Shown: positions 1 to 9,217 of the stretch, one piece after another
Layout: each line of letters starts with the position of its first letter
Position numbering within the stretch: position 1 is the first letter of the stretch
Program-made: the position numbers and the translations under genes
Notes under the pieces: generated by a model
Seen by the model: only the letters and a program-made list of their open reading frames with translations
Database searches by the model: none
Told to the model about the DNA's origin: nothing
DNA from: Acanthamoeba lenticulata
Lineage: Eukaryota; Discosea; Longamoebia; Acanthamoebidae
Length of the DNA: 18,755 nt
Assembly: GCA_002179805.1 (NCBI GenBank)
Contig: NAVB01001443.1
Location: forward strand, 1 to 18,755
Direction: 5' to 3'

Positions 1-1908
1 CCAATCACACCATCGTCTTCTCTCTTCTTCTCTCTTTCTCACTCGGCCATTGCATGTATCATGTCGTGACAACAGGCCACCGGCGGAGACGCAACGCGCT
101 CGCTGTGCACTTTGGTTAGTTTGACTCACGTGTGTAATTGGGCGCCCATGCTCAAGGCCTCGATGCCGCCAGCACGCGGGCCGCAGCTCACATTCTCGTG
201 GGGGAGGGGTGAGGGCAGGTGTGCAAGTGGACTTTCCTGGGCCATCGCCTCCACCACGACGGCGCCGACGCCGACGCCGACGGCTGGCAAGAGAGCTTCT
301 GGCGCGGCATCGGCCTCGGTAAGCCTCCAAAGCCGCCCCCCCGCCCTTGTGAAGCTCACTCGAATGGAGGGCCACGCAGGCGAGTTCGTGGAGGACGGCT
401 TCGCGCGGATCGGCACGCGAGTACGGCCCATGGGCCAGGCCCTGGGAGCCGGCCTCTGCCCCGACGCTGCGCGCGAGCTCGGCCTCCCACCAGCCACCGC
501 GGTCGGCGTGGGCATCATCGACGCGCACGCCGGCGGCATCGGCCTCCTCGCCTGCGGCAGCAGCTCCGAAGCTGACACCGACGCGGCTGTGGAGCAGCGG
601 CTGGCTGTCATCTGCGGCACGTCGTCCTGCCACATGGCCGTCTCCCACGAGCCTCGGTACGCTGCAGCGTCGTTGTCGCTGTCGACGTCGACATCTTATG
701 ACGCCGGCGTGGTCTGCAGGTTCATCGAGGGCATCTGGGGCCCGTATTACTCGGCCATGATCCCGGGCCTGTGGCTCACCGAGGGCGGCCAGAGCGCGAC
801 GGGCGCGCTGCTGGACCACGTCGTCAGCACCCACGCGGCTGCTGCGCGCGTGCGTGCGCGGGCTGAAGCCCAAGGCCGCTCGCTTTACGACGCCCTCAAC
901 GACCGCGTCGACGCCCTTGCCCGTCAGCGGTGCCCTTCACTTTTCTTTATCATTTTATTTGTTTTTATCAAAAATGTCAACTAATTTGCTGTGGATCAGG
1001 GGCGTGGCCTTTCGGGCGGAGCTTACGCGTGACCTCCACGTCTTCCCCGACTTTCATGGCAACCGGTTCTTCATCCCTCTCGGCACGACCGACGTAGTCC
1101 CTTTCTCCATTCACGTTCTTACCTCTTCTCCACAGATCACCGCGGGCGGACCCCACGCTCACGGGGATGGTCTCGGGTCTGCAACTGAGTGCCACCGAGG
1201 ACGACCTCGCCCTCCTCTACTTGGCCACCATCCAGGTACTCGCCCTCCTCCTCAACGTTATCGTTGTTGTTGGTCTCATTTCTTCCAAACAGGCGATCGC
1301 ACACGGGACGCGCCACATCATCAGCGAGATGAACCGCGCCGGCTACCGCATCTCCACCATCCTCCTCACAGGTTGTTGGCGCGTCGCTTCTTCTTCTTCA
1401 GATTTGCCTCGTGTTGTGTGAACATGCGTATGCTGAGAGCCCGAGTGCGTGGCAGGCGGCCTCTCCAAGAACCGCCTGTTCGTGCAGGAGCACGCCGACG
1501 TTACCAACTGCCGCGTCGTCATCTCCAACGAGCCCGAGTCCATGCTTCTCGGTCCCTCCGCCTTCCTCCTCTCCGCCTAACGTCTACCCTACACGCGCTC
1601 ACCCGGCCACGACACGACACGACACGACACGACACGACACGACACGACACGACACGACACGACACGACACGCGCACAGGGACGGGCATGCTGGCGGCTGT
1701 TGCGAGCGGCGACTTTGGTTCGCTGCCGGCGGCCATGGCGGCTCTCGACCCGGGCATGCAGGCCACGCTCCTCCCCGGCGGTGCGCCCGAGCTGGCCGGG
1801 CAGATCCGGGCCTACCACGATGCCAAGCATGCGGTCTTCCACGCCATGCACGCCCACCAGCTGGCCTATCGCGACCTCATGGCTGGCGCCAGCACGAAGA
1901 AAGTATGA
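1..1908 (+). CDS. FGGY: FGGY-family carbohydrate (pentulose) kinase, 3' part, 5' end off the window
   Basis: This is an ATP-dependent sugar kinase of the FGGY family; the animal FGGY protein phosphorylates D-ribulose. Visible exons are 76-114, 219-318, 380-656, 720-929, 1000-1065, 1136-1235, 1293-1371, 1456-1551 and 1679-1908 (stop TGA). Joined, they give 398 residues in one open frame. Bases 1-75 look like a pyrimidine-rich intron ending in AACAG. Diagnostic stretches run in the order known for the family: [27 protein letters not shown], the nucleotide-fold motif [24 protein letters not shown] (built across an intron), the FGGY signature around TGGLSKN, then a VASGDF helix. The last two-thirds of a roughly 550-residue kinase is present, covering the end of the first and all of the second actin-like domain. 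The last intron carries a CACGA repeat. The gene converges on the oxidase with 65 nt between the two stop codons. The family call is firm; the exact sugar is inferred. Confidence 0.9.
1608..1670. repeat. Pentanucleotide (CACGA)n tandem repeat in the last FGGY intron
   Basis: About 12.5 perfect copies of CACGA fill the 3' half of the 128-nt intron 1552-1679, ending seven bases before the acceptor AG. The intron call rests on the protein: joining ...MLLG to [12 protein letters not shown] restores the family alignment with no gap. Reading through the repeat would add a meaningless Arg-His-Asp-Thr run. A degenerate copy lies in the 5' region of the RasGEF gene. Confidence 0.9.
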
Positions 1909-1973
1909 CATGATTTTTTAATGATTTTTGTTTTAAAAAAAGAAAAAGAATCAAAAAATCGAAATGGATTGAG

Positions 1974-3982
1974 CTACAGGGCTGCCGTGGTCGGCCTGGC
2001 GGCTCGAAGACCTGCAGCCGGACGCGTGATGGCGAGGGCCTCTACGGGAAACGTTGTCGTGTCCGCAAGAGCATACTGGCTCAGAATGAGCCCAATCAAG
2101 GAGGCCCACTTGTACCCGTGGCCACCTGCGCGACACACACCAACCTTATGTTACCTGGTGTTGAAGACGGCAGGCAAAAGGCTACACGTACAGCCGACTG
2201 CGATAGAGGCTTGCGGGAAGGCGGGGAGCTTGTCCAGGATCAAGTCGTCGTCCAGCGTGTTGGCGTAGAGGCAGGTCTTGGTGTAGAGCCTTGGTCCAAC
2301 TGGTGGCAATCAACAACAAGAACAAGAAGAACCATTAATGAAGAAGAATGACAAAGGCAGCAAGCATTCGGGGCAGCGTACGGGCGCCAGGTATCGTTTT
2401 GGCCATGTAGGCCTCCATTTTGGCCAGCAGGGGTTCATCAACTTCAAAACCGCGAGTGGACGGGTCCACCTCCTTGCCGCCGATGTGCACTCCGGCCTTG
2501 GTCCCCACCTAGAGAGAGAGAGAGAGAGAGAGAGACCAAAGGACACGACGGCACCCGCCCAAGTGTGAGTTCGTGGGCAAGAGGGCCCGTGCTGGTGCTG
2601 CTGGCCGCAACCAAGCAATCAAGAAGGCGATCAGGCAAGCCAACCTCGCCATAGACGGGGAAGCCATAGAAGCAGTCCTTTTCTTCGACGCTGATCCACA
2701 CGGGGAACCGGGAGGGGCTGAAGTCCCGCAAGTTGGGCGTCGCCCAGTACGTGATCTGCTCCTTTGTGGTCTTGATCGGCACCTCGAGCCCTGAGAACAC
2801 GAACAACAACAACAACAACGACCACATCATGAGTGATCGGCCCATCGTGGGGATCATGATCATGGTCGTGGGGCGGCGCACCGAAGCCGCGGAGGCAGTG
2901 GTTGGTCCAGGGGCCAGCGCAGATAATGAGCCGCTTGCAGGTGAAGTCGCCCTTGCTGGTCACCACGCGGGCGCCCTCCTTGCCGATGGGGGACAGGGCC
3001 GTGACCTTGGTCTGGTCCAGGACGTGCGCGCCTCGCTTCCGGGCCAGCGTGACGTGCACAGAGTTGGCCTGTGGACAGCAAGCGAGGAAGAATGAATAAA
3101 AAATAAAATTAATCGCAATTTATATTTTTATCAAATAAATGAAAATATAAATGAAAATTTTGATGATCAATTTAAAATGTTAAAAAAAAAAAGGAGCAGC
3201 GCACCAGGCGCGGGTTGACGATGCCCGCATCGGCCTGGTAAAGCACGCGGTAGTTGGGCGTCAACGTGAGCTGCGGCCACCGCTTCATGGCTTCTTCAGC
3301 ACTCAAGTCATCGAAAGGGATCTCGTTCTTGGCCATCGCCTTGGCGTAGTCGTCCAGGTCCTGCGCGTTTCCGAAAGAATAAGAAGAATAAGAAGAACGA
3401 AACCGCCTTGTCCGCTGCAGTGCTTCTGCTGCAGATGGATACACGTGCCTTGTTGTCCTTGGGCCCGAACACAAGGCCTCCGGTCCGATGCACCAGCTCG
3501 ATGCCGGACTCGTCCTCGACGGTTCGCCACGCCTGCGAATTTAAAAAAATTGAATCATAAATTAATAAAAATAAATTAAAAAAAGAAAGCAATTCCTCTG
3601 TGGGGGAGAGACCACACCATGTACATATGCGGGGCGAGCTTGGTGTAGCACGGAGCGCTCTGGGCCAGGCGGATGATGCGCGAATGGTCTTGCGAGCCGC
3701 CCCGGTGGTGAAAGAGCTCGTACTGCTCAATGCCCAGCACGGAAACAGCGCCAGCACGCTGCTGGTTGCGCGCCACCCAATACAGTGCCGCAGCGCCGAG
3801 GCCTGAGAGCACGAGTAACCACCGACCATTGAAACTCAAACTCCAAGAAGAACAATAAAACCCGACAAAGAAAAGATCGAAGACATACCGCCCAGTCCCA
3901 CGACGATGACGTCGTATGAGCGCTGGAGATCCTTCGGGTGCTCCGCAAAATCAAAACCAAAGGCTGGTGCTGGCACCTCCAT
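1974..3982 (-). CDS. FAD-dependent amine oxidase of the monomeric sarcosine oxidase / PIPOX type
   Basis: This predicted flavoenzyme oxidises N-methyl or cyclic amino acids (sarcosine or pipecolate type), giving an imine or aldehyde and hydrogen peroxide. Exons in transcript order are 3982-3889, 3802-3618, 3532-3404, 3360-3205, 3068-2882, 2790-2645, 2508-2382, 2299-2192 and 2125-1974. They sum to 1284 nt (427 residues), close to the roughly 390 of the family. The Rossmann motif YDVIVVGLGGLG is at residues 23-34, RIIRLAQ follows, AGPWTN marks the second FAD contact, and Lys303 and His307 (TKAGVH) sit where the oxygen-activating Lys and active-site His occur. Cys351 in KTCLYANTLDDD matches the cysteine that binds FAD covalently. 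SGHG-like GHGYKWAS and a final ITRP close the fold. The ATG at 3982 opens a frame directly into the FAD motif. The protein ends in AAL, so there is no clear PTS1 peroxisomal tail, unlike animal PIPOX. The third exon's donor (3403) is the least certain; it leaves a 14-residue insertion relative to bacterial enzymes. Confidence 0.88.
2511..2534. repeat. (AG)12 microsatellite, read as (CT)12 in the oxidase intron
   Basis: Twelve AG dinucleotides on the plus strand give a pure CT tract on the transcribed strand, directly before the acceptor CTAG of the oxidase intron 2509-2644. It therefore doubles as the polypyrimidine tract of that intron. A (GTT)n-like tract lies in the same position in the next intron upstream (plus-strand AAC repeats, 2802-2819). 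Confidence 0.9.
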
Positions 3983-4160
3983 TAAGGGCGTTGTAGAATA
4001 AAAATACGAAATTGGATTACGTAAAATGTCGACATCATGGCTGGTTGGGTTTCAAGGTGAAGCTCTGCATACGGGCTTGATCCCATTGTATTAGAAAAAC
4101 TCTTTGCCAGACTATACTGTGTACATTTTAAACTTGGAATAGCTCTATCTTTTGAAACAC

Positions 4161-5958
4161 CTACTGCAGGAGGTAGCGGACTGCAGGAGGAGAGGGTGAG
4201 AATTGTGGTGGAGGGTCATCATCCAGACGCAAACAAGGAAACGTGAGGTGAGGGGCACACGTACAGGAGTAGAGCCTGTTGTCAATGCTGGAGGGCAGCG
4301 CGCCGGACAGTTCGCGCACCTCGACGGGCGTTCCACGGCATTCGGTCTGCGAGAACAGCTGAACGCCAACGATGCCCGCGGCGGCGGCGCCCTCGACCTG
4401 GAACGACGAAACATCGTACGCCTTGGACGCCGTGTTGTAGCACGTCCTTACCTTCTCGTAAGGCGTCGGGATGGTTTCGCATCCCTCGGAGAGAGACTCA
4501 TCCTGCATTGCATTATCGCAAGGTCAGCTTGCAAGATGGCCTTGAGGCGAAGCTTGAGCTTGGATGTACCGAGCAGAGAGTCAGCTTCGTGGCCAGGGCG
4601 TCCACTGTTTCAGGGCTCCACATGCACGAGAAGGTGGGGATGGTGGCCTTGATGGCGAGCGTGGCGCAGTCCGAGATGAAGTCCAGCGGGTTGAGGTAAG
4701 AGTCTGCAGGAGGTTGCGGTCAGCAGGAAAGGAGCACACAAACGAAAAGCAACAAGAGAAGAAGCAAACGAACAGGTGGGCTCCTCTGCACGGCGGAGGA
4801 TGCGATAGTCGCTGCGGTCCTCGTTGATGCTGCAAGTGTAGCCCAGGGTCACGGGATAAGCGTCCGGGTGATTGCCATTGAACGTGTGGCCGAGTTCCTG
4901 CAAGCACAACAACGTCAGTGGTGATGACTTGAGAGAAGACCACACGCTGTGATGGGCTTACGTGAATGGTGCGGCCAATCACTGCCTCCGGGCTCTCGCT
5001 GGCTTGACCATCGACGGAGAAGCCGGTGCCGAAGTTGCACGCAGCGTTGACCTACTCCACAAGGTTAGTCATGAGAAAGAAGACGAGGGTTAGGATCGGG
5101 TGCGTACGTAGGCGAGGCCTCCAATGCCAGGCGGCTGACGACCCGTGATCAAGTGGTTGAAGCAGGGCGCCGGCTCTCCAAAGCGACCGGCCTTCACAGA
5201 GTTGGTGAAGTCGGTGAGCAGCTGGTTGTGGTCCATGGAGTCGGAGAAGGAGCCGGTGGCCTCCACGTAGATGCTGGTCAACCGGATCTCGATGCCAAAG
5301 TAGGCCTTGTAGAAGGCGATCACATCGTTGAAGTAGCTGCGGTAGCGGGCGCGGATGCCCTCCGTCGGGTAGCCCCCCAGGTTGCGGACGATATAGTTGT
5401 CCACCACCAGGGCTCCTTCGCACACGGCGCCAGTCGGGTTGACGGGCTTCGGGGTGACGGCCGGGTCGCGGGAAGGAAGTGGGCTTGGCGAAGGAGTCGG
5501 GCCGAGGCAGCTAATGCCTGAAATGGTGAAGTTGGTGGGCTGGGAAGACTTGATGATGTAGCCAAAGTGGTGAGTCTCGCCCTTGGGGATGCCACCGTTC
5601 AGGCGGCGCCACCGGGGAAGCCAGTAGATGGGCATCTGCTGGATCACGCGGTCCATCTCCCACAGTTGGTCAAGCTCGACCGAGCTGAGCAGGGTGATTG
5701 ATGGCAGAGCGCTGTCAGCAGGGGCCGTGATGTAGACATCCCAGACAGAGTTATCAACGCCCAAGCCATCAGTCCAACCGGTCTGCTTCACCTGCCTGAT
5801 GGTGGGCTGGCAGGCTGCACCAGTGATGTGTTGATCTCAATAGTTAGAACTATCTCTTGGTGTGGATTGCTCCTGGCGGGTCACGTACGCAGTTCAGCAC
5901 TGACAAGGGCAAGTGCAAAGGCAAACACCATAAGGGCAACAAGTAGAGGTGATCGCAT
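4161..5958 (-). CDS. Secreted metzincin-type metallopeptidase with N-terminal CBM49-like domain
   Basis: Exons in transcript order are 5958-5889, 5814-5108, 5051-4962, 4897-4774, 4703-4570, 4502-4265 and 4180-4161 (1383 nt, 460 residues). A signal peptide covers residues 1 to about 21 (hydrophobic core LLVALMVFAFALALVSA). Residues 25-125 resemble the cellulose-binding CBM49 fold: alternating beta strands, a conserved LDQLWEM, then LPRWRRLNGGIPKGE and HHFGYI. A Pro/Ser/Thr linker (129-152) follows. The catalytic part has the zinc motif HELGHTFNGNH at residues 289-299, assembled across an intron, with the third His of metzincins kept but Asn replacing the usual Gly at position 8. A possible Met-turn is FSCMW (Met358). 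The C-terminal 80 residues look like a beta-gamma-crystallin-type beta domain (VQLFSQTECRGTPVEV, LPSSIDNRLYSF). The domain order suggests a peptidase held on cellulose, for example in the cyst wall; that role is inference. A TATA element lies about 50 nt upstream of the ATG. Confidence 0.8.
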
Positions 5959-6387
5959 GATGTGTTGGACAGGATTGAGAGTGGTTTGAAGCTGTCGTGG
6001 TTGCCTTTTTTATACTTGAGCCCAGTACGGGGGTCCATGAAGCCATACCTGGCGAAAAACCACAGAAATAACTGATGTAAAAGTAAAATGGTCGGTTCAC
6101 TGCTACGTTGATCAGGACAATCGGGTCTCATTGTCCTAGCACGGCGAGATGGCCAGCCAGTGGGTGTGCTTCCTCGTCCAGTTGAAGAAGTTCTGGGCCA
6201 ACCAATTGTGCAGCAATGTAAAGCAGGCGTTGTGCACCATGCATGTTCTCGTTACAACTACACAAGCTTTGTACTTGTCTCAATGCGTAAGCGCCTTTGG
6301 ATGTTGAGACGGTTGCCGGCCCACGAGAAAAACAGCCAGAACAAGAAAATGAAAGGAAAACAAAAGTTGTTGCAAGAAAAGTCACAG
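5959..6387. other. Divergent intergenic region between the peptidase and Eaf7-like genes
   Basis: This is 429 nt between two divergent ATGs. It holds the minus-strand TATA element near 6010. The frame of the Eaf7-like gene stays open upstream to 6160, with in-frame ATGs at 6283 and 6349. The residues there are unlike any known domain, and codon use drops to A-rich near the gene, as expected for a leader. No RNA gene is seen. Confidence 0.6.
6007..6014 (-). promoter_or_regulatory. TATA box of the secreted peptidase gene
   Basis: On the minus strand this reads TATAAAAA, about 50 nt upstream of the peptidase ATG at 5958. That spacing fits a start site roughly 30 nt downstream and a short 5' leader. 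Confidence 0.6.
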
Positions 6388-7625
6388 ATGGAGGAGCAAC
6401 ACAGCGACTTGTGGACCCCGCATGCCGAAGCGGAGCTGTTTGATGGGCTTGAACGCTATCCGCCCGTAGGCGCGAGCAAGTATTTTAACGTGGTGAATCT
6501 AGCTGCACTTCTCCAGCGGCATGCTCACTTGCAAGTCCCCCCTTACGTCGTGTGGAGTCGGCTAGGCTCGCTCTACAACCTCGCTCGCCTGGTACAACCC
6601 ACTTTCTGCGTTTGAGCTTCATTGTTCAAGGCCATCTTCATCCTTCCTTGTGCTGTCTAAACCAGGAAGAAGAGGAGAGTCAAGAGTTTCGGTCAGTCGT
6701 AAAGTTCAAGCCGCCCCAACCCGACTCGACCTATGACGATGATGAGGACGACGACAAAGAAGGGGAGGAGGAAGAGGATGAAGTAACACCGGCAGGTACG
6801 TGTGAGACCTCAACCCGCTACTGCCACGTCGCCTTCTTACGAATCCTGCGAACACGCCAGCGGCGATGCGTGGCCGCAGGCGAGGAGGTGCGACTCCCGC
6901 CAAGCGCGCCCGCACCAACCCCGAGGATGAGCGTGATGGCGAGGCCAGTGAAGAGGAAGACGAGGATGATGAAGATGAACCTGACGAGGATGAAGAAGAT
7001 GAAGATGGAACCGCTGCCGATGATAAGGAAGAGAAGGACAGCGACCATGAAGAGGATGAAGCTGAAGAGGATGATGATGAAGAGGATGAAGAAGAAGAAG
7101 AGGAGGACGAGAAACAGACGAAAACAGAAGTGAGTCGGGGCGGAGCGAGCAGTCGACTCGCAGCCCGCAAGGAGAAGCTGGAGGCGGCCTTCGAGGAGAT
7201 GGCAACCAACAGCCGCCTCAAGTACGCGAGCTTCACCGAGCTCATCTACGCCGCGCTCAAGTCTTTAGGTGGTGCGGCCGAGCTGCAGCAGATCTACGAC
7301 TGGGTGGGACGAGACGAGCATTGGCGGCGTCTCGACAAGAAGTGTACGTGTAGGCCTCTTGAGTTCCTCCCCCTCCCCCACCCCCCAGTCCTCCTGTTCT
7401 CTAATGCCTCCTCCTTCAGACGCGAGCCGCTTTGAAAACAACTCCAACTACAAGAGTAACATTCGCAGCACGCTCTACTCCAACTCCCTCTTCACCAAGC
7501 TCGACGGACAGACATGGGCCATTGCCCCCACCCCTGGCTCCTCTACCACCAAACGCACCGCCAGTACGACCAGTAGCAAGGGCGCAGCTGCCTCCTCGCG
7601 CAGGAAGTCTGCCGGCAAGAAGTAA
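6388..7625 (+). CDS. EAF7: Eaf7/MRGBP-like (CT20 domain) NuA4 subunit with C-terminal winged-helix domain
   Basis: Exons 6388-6591, 6666-6795, 6861-7343 and 7420-7625 give 340 residues. The first 85 residues match the CT20/Eaf7 pattern: an aromatic start (DLWTPHAEAELFDGL), the PVGASKYF core where the family has PVGxxxHF, VPPYVVWSRLGSLYNLARL, then EFRSVVKF. Eaf7 and its human relative MRGBP sit in the NuA4/TIP60 histone acetyltransferase complex next to the MRG15-type subunit. Residues about 95-215 are dominated by Asp/Glu runs broken by a basic stretch (GRRRGGATPAKRAR), a plausible nuclear signal. Residues about 231-308 form a predicted winged helix: SFTELIYAALKSLGG, then NYKSNIRSTLYSN, ending in DGQTWAI, reminiscent of HARE-HTH-type domains. 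Human and yeast orthologues, as far as I recall, lack this part. The tail is Ser/Thr/Lys-rich. The ATG at 6388 is chosen because the domain begins at once; 6283 and 6349 are alternatives. Acidic-repeat length may vary between strains. Confidence 0.85.
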
Positions 7626-7836
7626 AGCGTTTTTTTGGGTTTTTGTATTTGTTTTTATTTTTATTTTGTATTTGGTGTTTGGTGTTTGTTGGAAGAAAAG
7701 AGAGAGGACCAGAAAGTACAAGAAGAAAGAACGAGCTTCACTACTGCAGGAAGAGAAAAACGCTGTACACTGCCCGTGACTCGTGAGCTCGCGGGGAAGG
7801 GAAGAGTTTAGAAGAAGACGAGACGCCTCTTATGGC
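7626..7836. other. Convergent 3' intergenic spacer
   Basis: This is 211 nt between the Eaf7-like stop and the RING-protein stop. It is T-rich just after 7629, then A/G-rich. It is probably the 3' untranslated and polyadenylation region of both genes. No other feature is seen. Confidence 0.6.
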
Positions 7837-9081
7837 CTAGTCTTCCTTGTGCACAGGACACTCCCGGTGGTTGACCTTCTTGAACCACGTCTCGATGCAG
7901 TCCTCATGGAACACGCAAAAGCAGTCCATCCTGTTGTTTGTCCCCAAGATCGTGGCACATCAGCCTCGATGTTGGGGGCGGCAGGGACGACACGACGCAC
8001 AAGAACGTACCATGTGACCCGGTCGCCCTTGCTAAAATCGAGCAGACAGATCTGGCACTCCTGGTCCGGCACCTTGTCCCGCAGCGTTTGCACTGCGTTT
8101 TGGGGTTATCAGAAGAAGAAGAAGAAGATCATGACGGTGAAAAAGACAGTGCTTTACCCAGGGAGCTCTTGCCGACTTCCTTGGGCAGCTCCACGGGTTT
8201 GTTGATGTGCTCCATGTACATATCGCGTGACATCAACAACGCCTGGTACATCTCCGCTCTTATGCGTAGTGCCACGACAGTGAGTCATAAGAGTCCCAGC
8301 TCTTGGGGCCAACACAAAGCTGCTGCTGGCGGCACACGTACAGGTCGCTGTGTGCGCTGTTCAGATGTCGCAGCAGGTTTGTATTCTCATCGGGTTCGTA
8401 GGTGGCTCCCTGCTCGCGACCCAGCACCAACCCCACATGATACACGTGGAGTGAGCATCAGCTGTCATATGAGTGCACTGTCGTTGGTGTTCTCACCGTC
8501 TCATGTTCGCAGATGGGGCAAGCGAGGGTCTGCAGGCAGGCCGCGTGCTTGGTGGCCGCGTGGGAGGGCAGCTCCTGGGCCTCGAGCCTGCTCGCACAGC
8601 CGGGGTACGGGCACTTGAAGGTGTTTGTGAACATCCCAAACCCCGTCGCCATCCTGTGGCCACACCTGTTATCATCTGCAGCGAGTAGAATGAGGGGAAG
8701 GGACGTGTACGGGTCATCGGTAGTGGAGTGAGCGAGTTCGAGGGCCACCTCCTCGTCGAGTTGCATCCCCATGAGCACCTCAGCGGACATGCGGCCTTGT
8801 GGCTGTGGCACTTGTGACTGCGCTTGCTCCACTAGGAACTGATTCGTCAGACATTCGTCCTGTTTGTACACCCCCAACCCATGCAACATGAGTACATGCG
8901 TAAGATGGTGGCACGCCTACTTCATCATCTTTGGTTGTGACGCAAAATCTTGCGAGGATACAATCTCGGAGGGAGTCGTTTTGGGTGCTGCCGCCGCGTT
9001 GTGCTTCTCACGTACGATGTGTGCATTGACTTCCCGTTCATCCTCTGTGAGAAGGATGATTTGGCACACGGGGCATTGCAT
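7837..9081 (-). CDS. UBZ, C2H2 zinc-finger and variant RING protein, probable E3 ubiquitin ligase
   Basis: Exons in transcript order are 9081-9016, 8859-8497, 8409-8342, 8258-8158, 8092-8011 and 7930-7837 (774 nt, 257 residues). Residues 3-25 form a UBZ-type ubiquitin-binding finger, C-x2-C-x14-H-x3-C, whose last Cys is supplied by exon 2 (NAHI joined to DECL). Two C2H2-type fingers follow (FKCPYPGC...HAATKH and CPICEHE...RHLNSAH). The C-terminus is a RING: C212-QI-C215, then C230, C232, H235, C238, C251, H254. The fourth ligand is Cys, as in MARCH-type RING-CH domains, and the last is His rather than Cys, which is unusual. UBZ plus RING suggests a ligase that binds ubiquitin chains or ubiquitinated targets. 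Exon 2 contains a 45-nt stretch (8666-8710) with GT...AG ends and intron-like composition that could be spliced without changing frame. The gene shares a 136-nt promoter region with the ZCCHC17-like gene. Confidence 0.8.
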
Positions 9082-9217
9082 GGTAGACACGCCAAGACTT
9101 GCCCAGCCGAGGTCTCGGGCGAAGATGAATCGATCTTTAAATTTTCTTTTGCTGGAAATTTGGCCAAGACGAGAAGGAAAATAAAAAGGCAAGAAAAAGC
9201 TCTTCGATTGACACAAC
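9082..9217. promoter_or_regulatory. Short bidirectional promoter region
   Basis: Only 136 nt separate the start codons of the divergent RING-protein and ZCCHC17-like genes. The middle is AT-rich (9129-9165). No canonical TATA element is evident. Both transcripts must start within or next to this stretch. Confidence 0.6.

Noticed and set aside
126..635. Minus-strand open frame across FGGY exons
   Set aside because: It is antisense to clear kinase motifs and spans real introns without respecting them.
6706..7245. Minus-strand Ser-rich open frame of 179 codons
   Set aside because: It is the complement of the GAA/GAT acidic repeats of the Eaf7-like gene; poly-Ser is the expected antisense reading.
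8011..8093. RING exon read through its donor into a longer unspliced frame
   Set aside because: Reading through gives no further zinc ligands, whereas splicing at GTACGT restores the rest of the RING.
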